Assembly (NCBI GenBank): GCA_023663735.1
Contig: JAMPGV010000017.1
Coordinates: forward strand, 1 to 45,329
From: Muribaculum sp.
Lineage (GTDB): Bacteria; Bacillota; Clostridia; Lachnospirales; Lachnospiraceae
Length of the DNA stretch: 45,329 nucleotides
Reading direction: 5' to 3'
The notes under the pieces were generated by a model that was not told the origin of the DNA, ran no database searches, and worked only from the letters and a program-made list of their open reading frames with translations. Positions 10,138 through 17,664 of this stretch are shown one piece after another (positions within the stretch are counted from its first letter, which is position 1; every line of letters begins with the position of its first letter). A program made the translations under genes and the position numbers.

Positions 10138-12649
10138 ACTGGCAGTTTTTCTGTCGGTCTTTCTGGCCGCAATGGTGGTGGCGAGCCGGGTGATGAATAA
10201 AGGGCATAATAATATGACCATGGAGATGGCGGACGCCTCTCTGCCCATTGTTTCGATGGAGCGGGGCGGTGTGCGCTATAATGCGTTACACGGGTATAGC
10301 GTGCCGATGGACACCGCATTTGAGCGGGGAACGGTGACGGTGCTGGGCGAGGGCAGGAGTCTTTCGCTTCGGGTGGACACCTATGGGAGGATTGTGTCCG
10401 GAATGGCCATGGAGGTGCGCAGTATTGATGGCGGACGGCTTGTGGAGAAACGGGAGATTACGGATTACGCGGTGGAGGAGGAAGGGAGGCTCTCCGCCCA
10501 TTTTTCCTTGAAGGATCTGATCGACCGGGACAAGGAGTATGCGCTGGTTTTGATCTTGACGCTGGATGAGGACAAACCCGTCTACTATTATACCCGCGTG
10601 GTCTGGAGCGAAACGGTATATGCGGACGAGAAGCTTGGCTTCGTGAAAGACTTTCACGAGAAACTCTACGACAGGGAGGCGGCCAGAGAGCTGACCAAGT
10701 ATCTGGAGACCAACGGAAGGCTTGAAGACAACAGTTCTTTTCACAAGGTAAATATCCACAGCAGTTTCAAGCAGATCACTTGGGGCAGCCTGAGTGTGCG
10801 GGAGATCGGGGAGCCGGTGATCCGGCTCACGGAGATCGGGGAACAGACGGCTTCCCTGCTGGTGGATTACTTTGTCGAAAGCGGTGACAGGAATGTCACT
10901 TATTACCGGGTGCAGGAACATTACCGTGTGCGCTACACCACAGAGCGCATGTATCTCTTGAATTATGAGCGCACGATGGTTCAGATTCCGGATGTGGAGG
11001 ATATGTGTACCAACGACAAGATCGTGCTGGGCATTGTGGGGACGGACGTTCCCATGATGGAGAGCGAGGACGGCAGCAATGTGGTCTTTGAGGTGGACAA
11101 TCAGCTCTACAGCTATAATACGGACAAAAACCAGCTCACGGTGATTTTCAGTTTTTATGACGCCGATCACATGGACGCGCGCACCATGTATGACAGCCAC
11201 TCTATCAAGATGCTGGACGTGACGGAGGGCGGCAATGTGAGTTTCGCCGTGTACGGCTATATGAACAGGGGGCGTCACGAGGGGGAAGTGGGAATCCAGA
11301 TCTATACCTATGACAGTGCGCTGAACACGCTGGAGGAGAATGTTTATATTCCGTATGGCAAGAACTATGCCGTGCTGAAACCCCAGATGGATCAGCTGCT
11401 CTACTTGAACAGGGATCAGCAGCTCTATCTGATGCTGGAGGATGTGATCTACGGTATTGATTTGGAGGAAAAAACGTATTATCCCATGGTGGAGATTGCG
11501 CAGGACGACAAGATCCGGGTCTCGGACAATCACCGCATTATCATCTGGCAGGAGGGGGACGACGGTTATCACAGCAACCGCCTGAACGTGCGCAACCTCA
11601 ATACGGGGGTGCAGAAAGTCATCGTGGCCGGGACAGGAGAATTTATCCGGCCGCTGGGATTCATGGGAGAGGATATCATTTATGGGGCGGCAAAGGCGGA
11701 AGACGTCTACCGGGAAAATTCGGGAAGGATCTTTTTCCCCATGTATAAGGTCTGCATCTGCGATTCGGACGGCGAGATTTTAAAGGAATACGGTCAGGAA
11801 AATATGTATGTCACCGACTGCAGCGTGGAGGACAATCAGATCACATTGGAGCGCGTACAGCGGCGCGCGGACGGCAGTTATGCGGAAGCGCCGCCGGATC
11901 AGATCATGAATAGTGTGGAAATCATAACCGGAAAGTATCAGATCGTGGCGCCGGTCATCGACGTCTACGAGCGGTATGTCCAGATACAGACCAAGGTGAA
12001 TATCGACAGCAAAACCATGCAGATCCTGACGCCCAAGGAAGTGGTGTTCGAGGGTGGAAGGGAGCTGATCCTGAATGCGGAAAGCGATACCGCCAAATAT
12101 TTTGTCTATGGCGCTTACGGGGTGGAGGGAATCTACAGCTCTCCGGCCAAGGCGGTCACTCTGGCCAACAATATCTCCGGCGTGGTGGTGAACCAGAGGG
12201 GGAATACGGTTTGGCTTCGGGGAAACCGCGCGCTGCGCAATCAGATCATGGCCATCACGGAGGACAAGGTGTCGGAAGAGAAGAACAGTCTGGCCGTGTG
12301 TCTGGATACCATCTTGAAGTACGAGGGAATTATTCGTAATTCCGATTATCTGTTGGCACAGGGTCAGACTGTCATGGGAATCCTTCAGGACAATCTAGAG
12401 GACGTTCAGGTTTTGGATCTGACGGGATGCGATCTGGACGCCGTACTTTATTATGTCAATCAGGATATACCGGTTCTGGCGCTCACAAGCGACGGCGAGG
12501 CGGTTGTGATCACCGGATTCAATGAATTCAATATTGTGGTGATGAACCCTCTGAAAGGGACGTTAGCCAAACAGGGAATCAATGATTCCACCGAATGGTT
12601 CAAAGAAAACGGCAACCTCTTCGTCACTTACATGCGAGAAGAACAATAA
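10118..12649 (+). CDS. Membrane-anchored protein with beta-propeller-like middle and degenerate C39-like peptidase domain
   Basis: 843 residues. One N-terminal hydrophobic segment (LIKLAVFLSVFLAAMVVASR, residues 6-25) suggests a signal anchor with the rest outside the cell. Residues 330-640 have repeated short strands such as NQLYSYNTDKNQLTVIFSF and LYLMLEDVIYGIDLEEKTYY, resembling a beta-propeller; this is inference. Residues 720-843 resemble a C39-type papain-like peptidase (LAVCLDTILKYEG, then GEAVVITGFNEFNIVVMNP), but the usual cysteine position appears to be Ser724 and the usual histidine is Glu794, so catalysis is unlikely. The gene overlaps the methyltransferase by 20 bases and, tail to tail, queT by 26 bases. 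Confidence 0.72.
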   Translation: MKKTLIKLAVFLSVFLAAMVVASRVMNKGHNNMTMEMADASLPIVSMERGGVRYNALHGYSVPMDTAFERGTVTVLGEGRSLSLRVDTYGRIVSGMAMEVRSIDGGRLVEKREITDYAVEEEGRLSAHFSLKDLIDRDKEYALVLILTLDEDKPVYYYTRVVWSETVYADEKLGFVKDFHEKLYDREAARELTKYLETNGRLEDNSSFHKVNIHSSFKQITWGSLSVREIGEPVIRLTEIGEQTASLLVDYFVESGDRNVTYYRVQEHYRVRYTTERMYLLNYERTMVQIPDVEDMCTNDKIVLGIVGTDVPMMESEDGSNVVFEVDNQLYSYNTDKNQLTVIFSFYDADHMDARTMYDSHSIKMLDVTEGGNVSFAVYGYMNRGRHEGEVGIQIYTYDSALNTLEENVYIPYGKNYAVLKPQMDQLLYLNRDQQLYLMLEDVIYGIDLEEKTYYPMVEIAQDDKIRVSDNHRIIIWQEGDDGYHSNRLNVRNLNTGVQKVIVAGTGEFIRPLGFMGEDIIYGAAKAEDVYRENSGRIFFPMYKVCICDSDGEILKEYGQENMYVTDCSVEDNQITLERVQRRADGSYAEAPPDQIMNSVEIITGKYQIVAPVIDVYERYVQIQTKVNIDSKTMQILTPKEVVFEGGRELILNAESDTAKYFVYGAYGVEGIYSSPAKAVTLANNISGVVVNQRGNTVWLRGNRALRNQIMAITEDKVSEEKNSLAVCLDTILKYEGIIRNSDYLLAQGQTVMGILQDNLEDVQVLDLTGCDLDAVLYYVNQDIPVLALTSDGEAVVITGFNEFNIVVMNPLKGTLAKQGINDSTEWFKENGNLFVTYMREEQ

Positions 12650-13154
12650 GATATTTGCGGTATTGCTGAAGCGCTTTCAGGAGCGGGATGCCCAGTACGC
12701 CGCAGGAGAGCAGTTCGCCTGCGCCGACGGTCAGCATGAAATACGGAATTCCCCCCCGCAGTCCGTAGGCGTAGGCCAGCACAAAAGGAATGACGATTGT
12801 GTTGGCGATGATGGGAGGAAGCGGGGCGAGAAACACTTTCAGGTTTCCGGTCTGACGTTCAGGTTTGGCTCTGCCGCAGAGATAATAGGTACCCAGAGCG
12901 CCTAAAAGCGTGGCCAGACTTCCGAAGAGGATATCCCAAGGGACGGCTCCGGTGAGAAGGTTGGCCAGAAGGCAGCCGATAAACAGGCCGGGTATGGCCG
13001 CCGGAGTAAAAAAGGGGAGGATGGTCAGAGCCTCCGAGAAGCGGATTTGAATGGCGTAGTTGGCCAGTCCGAGAGCGTTGGCCAACAGAGTCAGCACAAC
13101 ATAAAGAGCGGCAATGACTGCCGCGTGTACCAGTGATAAGACATGTTTGTTCAT
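12624..13154 (-). CDS. queT: QueT family queuosine-precursor ECF transporter S component
   Basis: Integral membrane protein of 176 residues with five or six helices. The start MNKHVLSLVHAAVIAALYVV, the segment IQIRFSEALTILPFFTP and the glycine-rich stretch AIPGLFIGCLLANLLTGAVP are typical of QueT, the substrate-binding part of an energy-coupling-factor transporter for preQ0/preQ1. The shared ECF ATPase and T components are not in this window. The preQ1-type riboswitch directly upstream independently supports the assignment. The 3' end overlaps the opposite-strand gene by 26 bases. Confidence 0.9.
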   Translation of the reverse strand: MNKHVLSLVHAAVIAALYVVLTLLANALGLANYAIQIRFSEALTILPFFTPAAIPGLFIGCLLANLLTGAVPWDILFGSLATLLGALGTYYLCGRAKPERQTGNLKVFLAPLPPIIANTIVIPFVLAYAYGLRGGIPYFMLTVGAGELLSCGVLGIPLLKALQQYRKYLIVLLACK

Positions 13155-13161
13155 TTTTTGT

Positions 13162-13206
13162 TCTCCTTAGTTTTGTTTTACGTGAGGATGGTTTCGAACT
13201 CACGGA
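13162..13206 (-). promoter_or_regulatory. preQ1-I-type riboswitch controlling queT
   Basis: On the minus strand, CGTGAG (13204-13199) pairs with CTCACG (13186-13181) around the loop TTCGAAACCATC. An A-rich tail, TAAAACAAAACTAAGGAG, then carries the ribosome site AAGGAG. A short stem, a C-containing loop and the AACAAAACTAAGG tail are the hallmarks of preQ1 class I aptamers, in which the tail folds back into the loop when ligand is bound and hides the ribosome site. Control would therefore be translational. Confidence 0.8.
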
Positions 13207-13243
13207 TCTTGTGTGAAAACACCGGGCGTGTTTCACAAGAGAC

Positions 13244-13271
13244 ATTATAGCGCAAATGGGAAGAAAGTCAA
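13244..13271 (-). promoter_or_regulatory. Sigma-A-type promoter of queT
   Basis: Minus-strand TTGACT (13266-13271), 16 bases, TATAAT (13244-13249). Transcription would begin near 13237, just inside an imperfect hairpin (13209-13240, CTTGTGTGAAAACAC and GTGTTTCACAAG) that precedes the riboswitch. Confidence 0.75.
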
Positions 13272-13308
13272 GGTCTGGCGTGCCAACTGTCTTGTTTGGC
13301 AGTCCGCC

Positions 13309-13860
13309 TCATACCAAATCCGCGGCGAGAAGTCTTTTGCGCAGCTGCATCCCCACCGCCAGAGCGACGACAATTTTTACCAGATCTCCCGGTATGTAGG
13401 GGATCACACCGGCCCAGAGCGCGGACAGGAAATCCAAATGGAGTTGAAAACCGAGCCACAGCGTGCCGAAGAGGTAGAGAACCAGCGTACCCAGCACCGC
13501 GCCCGCCAGATTGGCGGCCGGCCTGTTCTTCCAGTGATCCACGAAAAATCCCAGAATCAGGGAGAGGAAGAGATAGCCGATGATATAGCCGCCTGTGGGT
13601 CCAAGCAGCTTTCCAGCACCCCCGGTGAAATTGGACAAAACGGGAAGCCCCGCCAGACCGAGCAGGATATAGAGCAGAACGCTTATCGTGCCGCGTTTCA
13701 TGCCCAGCACGGTCACGGCGAAATAGACCGCAAGACTGCCCAGAGAAATCGGAACGGGACTGACGGGGATGTTCAGGGAAAAGGGGGCTATGATACATAC
13801 TATGGCGGTCATAAGGCCGATGACGGCCATTTGCTTTACTTTGGATGTGTTGTGTGTCAT
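13309..13860 (-). CDS. bioY: BioY family biotin transporter (ECF S component)
   Basis: Integral membrane protein of 183 residues with six predicted helices. Family features are the substrate-site region PFSLNIPVSPVPISLGSLAV, GLAGLPVLSNFTGGAGKLLG, and PTGGYIIGYLFLSLILGF. The start at 13860 (MTHNTSKVKQMAVIGL) follows AAAAGGAG; a longer frame would run through the promoter. BioY binds biotin and works alone or with the shared ECF module, which is not encoded here. Two palindromic operators in the promoter point to repression, probably by biotin supply. A biotin transporter without nearby bio synthesis genes suggests uptake from the environment. Confidence 0.93.
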   Translation of the reverse strand: MTHNTSKVKQMAVIGLMTAIVCIIAPFSLNIPVSPVPISLGSLAVYFAVTVLGMKRGTISVLLYILLGLAGLPVLSNFTGGAGKLLGPTGGYIIGYLFLSLILGFFVDHWKNRPAANLAGAVLGTLVLYLFGTLWLGFQLHLDFLSALWAGVIPYIPGDLVKIVVALAVGMQLRKRLLAADLV

Positions 13861-13877
13861 GCGTTTGGCTCCTTTTC

Positions 13878-13905
13878 TGTAAACCAATATGAAAGCAGGT
13901 TTACA
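13878..13905 (-). promoter_or_regulatory. BirA-like operator downstream of the bioY -10 box
   Basis: TGTAAACC (13878-13885) and GGTTTACA (13898-13905) form a perfect palindrome with a 12-base spacer, lying between the -10 box and the ribosome site. The half-sites equal the known biotin-repressor half-site TTGTAAACC/GGTTTACAA; known sites usually have a longer spacer of about 14-16 bases. Confidence 0.65.
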
Positions 13906-13911
13906 AACAAG

Positions 13912-13940
13912 AGCATACAGGATGGGAAGAAAAATGTCAA
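13912..13940 (-). promoter_or_regulatory. Promoter of bioY
   Basis: Minus-strand TTGACA (13935-13940), 17 bases, TATGCT (13912-13917). The -35 box is part of the palindrome at 13932-13964, so a protein bound there would block RNA polymerase. Confidence 0.65.
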
Positions 13941-13964
13941 CCTTTTTTGTAAAGGTTGACATTT
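13932..13964. promoter_or_regulatory. Perfect 14-bp inverted repeat over the bioY -35 box
   Basis: AAATGTCAACCTTT and AAAGGTTGACATTT flank TTTGT. The core TGTCAACC-N11-GGTTGACA closely resembles the downstream operator TGTAAACC-N12-GGTTTACA, which suggests a second site for the same regulator. On the minus strand the second arm is followed by a short T-run (TTTTTC), so it could alternatively or also act as a terminator for the upstream prs gene. Confidence 0.6.
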
Positions 13965-13967
13965 ATG

Positions 13968-14018
13968 AAAGTTCAAATTTTAGAAAAGTACAAATTTTAC
14001 AAAAGTTCAACTTTTGTG
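13968..14018. repeat. Three 17-bp AT-rich direct repeats upstream of bioY
   Basis: AAAGTTCAAATTTTAGA (13968), AAAGTACAAATTTTACA (13985) and AAAGTTCAACTTTTGTG (14002) follow each other without gaps. The last lies in a perfect 19-bp palindrome, ACAAAAGTTCAACTTTTGT (13999-14017). They fill the space between prs and the bioY promoter and may bind a regulator; none is known to me. Confidence 0.6.
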
Positions 14019-14049
14019 AGATCCGAAAAGAGATTCCTGAATCCACAAT

Positions 14050-15234
14050 TTACAGTTCATGCGCCTTGTATCTGCTCACAATGCTCTGGATGCGCTCGTT
14101 GGGATTGAGCAGGTCGCTGATGGAAGAATCGTGGTTCAGCGTATCAATGATATAGGCGATATACTTGCTCATATCGCAGTTGATGTACCAGCTGCGGTTT
14201 AACAGCTCGGGCGGCTGGTAGATCAGATTGGTGGTCAGCACCCTGTCGATAATCCCGTTTTCATAGGCGTCGTCGAACTGGTCCAGACCTCTGGTAAACA
14301 GGCCGAAGGTGGCGAATACGAAAATCTTGTTGGCCTTGCGCTCTTTTAAGGCCTTGGCCACTTCCAATACGCTCTCCCCGGAGGAGATCATGTCGTCTAT
14401 GATAATCATATCCTTGCCTTCCACGCTGCTGCCCAGAAATTCGTGGGCGATAATGGGGTTGCGGCCGTTCACCACGCGCGTATAATCCCGGCGTTTGTAG
14501 AACATGCCCATGTCCAGCCCCAGCACATTGGCGACGTAGATGGCGCGGCTCATACCGCCCTCGTCCGGGCTGATGACCATCATGTGGCTGGAGTCGATCT
14601 GGAGGTCGTTTACATGGCGTAGCAGTCCCTTGATAAATTGATAGGATGCCTGTACGGTCTCGAAACCGTGCAGGGGAATGGCGTTTTGGACTCTCGGGTC
14701 GTGGGCGTCGAAAGTGATGATATTGTCCACGCCCATCGCCACCAGTTCCTGCAGCGCCAGCGCGCAGTCCAAGGACTCTCTCGAAGTCCGCTTGTGTTGG
14801 CGGCTCTCATACAAAAACGGCATAATCACCGTGATGCGTCTGGCTTTTCCGCCCACGGCGGCAATGACGCGCTTGAGATTCTGATAGTGGTCGTCGGGGG
14901 ACATATGGTTGGTATGTCCGCACAGGGAGTAGGTGTTGGAGTAATTGAGTACATCCACCAGCAGATACAGATCGGTGCCGCGGACGGATTGCAGGATCTC
15001 GCCTTTCGCCTCGCCTGACCCGAAGCGGGGAACTTTGCTGTCCAACAGATAAGACTCCCGCATATAGCCGGAGAAAGCCAGCGATTCTTTGTGTTCGCTC
15101 TCGCGTTCGGCTCTCCATTTTACCAGATAGCCGTCCACCATCTCCCCCAGACTTTTGCAGCCCTCCAGAGCAATGATACCCAGAGAACCGACCGGGATGG
15201 TCTCCAAATTGCGCTTTTCTTCGCGGTTTCCCAT
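14050..15234 (-). CDS. prs: Ribose-phosphate pyrophosphokinase (PRPP synthetase), long form
   Basis: Makes phosphoribosyl pyrophosphate from ribose 5-phosphate and ATP for nucleotide, NAD, His and Trp synthesis. At 394 residues it is about 80 longer than the common bacterial form of about 315. Visible landmarks are FDAHDPRVQNAIPLHGFE (ribose phosphate and ATP region), VISPDEGGMSRAIYVAN, and the PRPP loop IIIDDMISSGES; the usual loop is DDMIDTGGT, so this is a divergent branch. It follows the DnaC-like gene by 16 bases and is probably in the same operon. Assignment to the family is firm; regulation by ADP or phosphate cannot be predicted. Confidence 0.85.
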   Translation of the reverse strand: MGNREEKRNLETIPVGSLGIIALEGCKSLGEMVDGYLVKWRAERESEHKESLAFSGYMRESYLLDSKVPRFGSGEAKGEILQSVRGTDLYLLVDVLNYSNTYSLCGHTNHMSPDDHYQNLKRVIAAVGGKARRITVIMPFLYESRQHKRTSRESLDCALALQELVAMGVDNIITFDAHDPRVQNAIPLHGFETVQASYQFIKGLLRHVNDLQIDSSHMMVISPDEGGMSRAIYVANVLGLDMGMFYKRRDYTRVVNGRNPIIAHEFLGSSVEGKDMIIIDDMISSGESVLEVAKALKERKANKIFVFATFGLFTRGLDQFDDAYENGIIDRVLTTNLIYQPPELLNRSWYINCDMSKYIAYIIDTLNHDSSISDLLNPNERIQSIVSRYKAHEL

Positions 15235-15250
15235 TTTATGTCCTCGCTTT

Positions 15251-16243
15251 CTATTCAGTCGTATGTAGGTTTGAGAGTTTCCTGCACATGCGGATATCGG
15301 GTCCGGTCAGCTTGCAGATCGTGTAGTTGCTGGTAACCCGGGAAAAAATTCTGTCCGAGTAGCGGTCCCGCAGTTCTTCCAAACTCAAATTTGTGGAAAT
15401 AATGGTGGCCTTCTGTCGCAAATGCCGTTCGTTTAAACAGGAAAAAAGTTGAGATGCGACGAAGGTGTTGGTCATTTCCGTGCCTAGATCATCTATGATG
15501 ACCAATTCACAATTGTAAAGGTCTTCGTAAAAATTGTAAAGCTTTTCTTTCTCCCTGACGTCGAACGTATACCGCGCGATGGTGTCAAACAGGGCGGCGC
15601 TGCTGAAATAAATCACGGAACATCCTTTTTTCAGCAGTTCCTCCGCGACACAGCCCGAGAGAAAACTTTTCCCTGTACCCACTGTACCATAAAAAAAGAG
15701 ATTGCGATAGTCCTGTTTGAAATTCTCCGTAAAAGTTTTGCAGATCTGGACCGCGCCCCGGAATCGTTCCAAGTCCTCACCCTGATAATATTCATAGGAG
15801 AGCGTGGAGAAATTCTCCTTGGCGATCACGTCCCTGATATTGGATTGTTCATAGAGAAGGGAGAGTTCCTGCTGACGCAGACAGTGGCATTTGGTTTTCC
15901 CAAAATCCCGTGAATCCACATAGCCGGTGTCCCGGCAGTCTGCACAGGTGTAGATAGGATCTAAATAATCCGGCGGATAGCCCCCGGACGAAAGGAGCGC
16001 CTTTTTCCTGCGGTCAATGTCTTCCAGATCCGCATGGAGGGACGCCGCAGCCGCACTGTCCCCGTCCAACAGGCATTGAGCCTTCCTGCGAAAGAGGCTT
16101 CCCCTAGACAGATCCAGCCGTTCGTATTCCGGAAGCGCCTGATAGACGGCGTCTCTGCGTTTTACCCACAGATCGCGGTTGGAATCCCGGGTCCTCTCAT
16201 AGCCTCTCATGATAGACTCATATTGCCAGTTGCTCAGTGCCAT
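15251..16243 (-). CDS. DnaC/DnaI-like helicase-loader ATPase
   Basis: AAA+ protein of 330 residues, likely to load the replicative helicase. A zinc-finger-like part is near residues 97-125 (CADCRDTGYVD followed by CHC). Walker A is YGTVGTGKSFLSG (about 185-197) and Walker B is LVIIDDLGTEM. The N-terminal 90 residues are charged and helical, as in DnaI, where this part binds the helicase. The gene starts 17 bases after the DnaD-like gene stops. Pairing with a DnaD-like gene supports a role in replication initiation or restart rather than transposon targeting (IstB-like), which is the main alternative. Confidence 0.85.
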   Translation of the reverse strand: MALSNWQYESIMRGYERTRDSNRDLWVKRRDAVYQALPEYERLDLSRGSLFRRKAQCLLDGDSAAAASLHADLEDIDRRKKALLSSGGYPPDYLDPIYTCADCRDTGYVDSRDFGKTKCHCLRQQELSLLYEQSNIRDVIAKENFSTLSYEYYQGEDLERFRGAVQICKTFTENFKQDYRNLFFYGTVGTGKSFLSGCVAEELLKKGCSVIYFSSAALFDTIARYTFDVREKEKLYNFYEDLYNCELVIIDDLGTEMTNTFVASQLFSCLNERHLRQKATIISTNLSLEELRDRYSDRIFSRVTSNYTICKLTGPDIRMCRKLSNLHTTE

Positions 16244-16260
16244 GACGGTCTCCTTCCGTG

Positions 16261-17358
16261 TCAGTTGCGCAGAAGTTCCTTCTCCAGCGCGTCAAAATCA
16301 TAATTATTCTGTGAGAACTGATTAAATTTATTGCCGGATGCGGGTTTGGGCGCACTCTTCTTGCGGTGGTAAAGCTCGTCAATCTTGTGGATGTCGGCTT
16401 TGTGCTGTACGTTTTCCTGCCGCCAGCTGCTCAGAATGCGTTCCGCATACTCCAGTCTGTGGCGGTCCGTGGCCATGACCGTGCGCTCGCAGGCCTCCAG
16501 AATAATATCCAGATCAAACCCGTACTCCCCGGTCCAGCGGGTGATAAATTCCGCTTCCTTGGCGGTGGGCGCGCTGTTTTTGCCCAATGCGTTCATAATC
16601 GTATAGACGTTCCGGTCGTATCTCGTGGCAAACCGACGCGCCTCGGCGGGGGTGGTCACGCCGTGTTCCGCCCAATTCACCGCCACTTTTTCGATGTATT
16701 TAAAGTCTTTCTTGCCCCTGTCCATGCAGTAGGCGATCAGATGGTCAATCAAATCTTCGGAGAAGTGCAGTACATCCGTGAAGAACAGGACAGACTTCAT
16801 CTCCGCCGGAGTCAAGGGGCGCCCCATATAAGTTTCTGCGATAAACAGAAGCTGGGCGGTCTCCTGTCTGCCCTTGAACTCGCGGAGCTGATCCGCCGAG
16901 TAGGAAGGCTTTTTGTACGAAGGCGTTTCGCAGGCGGGCGCTTCATAGGCGGGTTCTTGATAAGAAGCGGCCTGAGCCTGTCCCTGACGGGAATCTCCGC
17001 TTTCCATAAACACGGCGAGGGACTGTGGGGACGAGGCCTCTCTGGACTCTGCATCTGACACTGATGTCAGATCTTTGAAGTGAATGCCCACGGGAGCGCC
17101 CTGCGCGTCGTAATCCAAGGTCAGAAGATCCTTTTTTTCCCAATATTTGAGAGAGCGGATAATCTCCCGCTCCGTGTGGTTGAACTTGTCCGCAAGATCG
17201 GACACACTGGTAGCCTGATCGGCGTTCAGCATACGAAGCAGGTACAGATACACCTTGAGCTGCGCCTCGTTCGCACCTTCCATATATTCGTCGATAAAGC
17301 GGTTGGAAACCGCGGTGGAATTCTTGTGAGAATCCTTATAAATTGTCAGACGCGCCAT
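16261..17358 (-). CDS. DnaD domain-containing replication protein
   Basis: 365 residues. The N-terminal winged-helix-like part (AQLKVYLYLLRMLNADQATS and VSDLADKFNHTEREIIRSL) resembles DnaD/DnaB primosomal proteins. A variable linker contains repeated Pro, Tyr and Glu (EPAYEAPACETPSYKKPSY). The C-terminal half (about 165-300) has the DnaD helical repeat ending with the WTGEYGFDLDIILEACERTV type motif. The start at 17358 follows AGGAAGG. It precedes the DnaC-like gene, so the two probably form a helicase-loading pair. The stretch upstream carries DnaA-box-like sites. Confidence 0.85.
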   Translation of the reverse strand: MARLTIYKDSHKNSTAVSNRFIDEYMEGANEAQLKVYLYLLRMLNADQATSVSDLADKFNHTEREIIRSLKYWEKKDLLTLDYDAQGAPVGIHFKDLTSVSDAESREASSPQSLAVFMESGDSRQGQAQAASYQEPAYEAPACETPSYKKPSYSADQLREFKGRQETAQLLFIAETYMGRPLTPAEMKSVLFFTDVLHFSEDLIDHLIAYCMDRGKKDFKYIEKVAVNWAEHGVTTPAEARRFATRYDRNVYTIMNALGKNSAPTAKEAEFITRWTGEYGFDLDIILEACERTVMATDRHRLEYAERILSSWRQENVQHKADIHKIDELYHRKKSAPKPASGNKFNQFSQNNYDFDALEKELLRN

Positions 17359-17432
17359 TGTATCAACCTTCCTCGTTTCTAATCTGGGCAATTCGAGTTT
17401 CGCACCATCTCATTTTTCTCGAAGTAGTTTTG

Positions 17433-17441
17433 AGTATAGCA
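17433..17441 (-). promoter_or_regulatory. Extended -10 promoter upstream of the DnaD-like gene
   Basis: Minus-strand TGCTATACT gives an extended -10 box (TGN plus TATACT) about 75 bases before the start codon. No good -35 is seen at the standard distance, which is common for extended -10 promoters. Confidence 0.45.
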
Positions 17442-17516
17442 TAAGGTTTTCAAAAAGAAAATAGTCAAATTTCTGAAACGCCGATTGGCAGAAAAAATGT
17501 CCCAAAATGTGGAAAC

Positions 17517-17655
17517 GGTGGATAATGTGCATAAAAAAACAGGAGGGCAGAAAAGAGTCGTTTTATGCGCTTATTCGGAAATCAAACTATCCACACGGAA
17601 AAATGAAATATCCACAGAGAAAGAAAACGTTTTGGATGCTCTTTTCTGTGGATAT
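17517..17655. promoter_or_regulatory. Cluster of four DnaA-box-like sites
   Basis: Four 9-mers each differ by one base from TTATCCACA/TGTGGATAA: GGTGGATAA (17517-17525), CTATCCACA (17587-17595), ATATCCACA (17608-17616) and TGTGGATAT (17647-17655). They lie in the 306-base gap between the murC stop and the DnaD-like gene start. The gap otherwise holds only the extended -10 promoter. Confidence 0.7.
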
Positions 17656-17664
17656 TGTGGAAAA

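Noticed and set aside
13213-13959. 248-codon plus-strand frame opposite bioY
   Set aside because: It lies over bioY, its operators and the queT promoter region, and its composition (Gln, Glu, His, Gly) is that of an antisense shadow.
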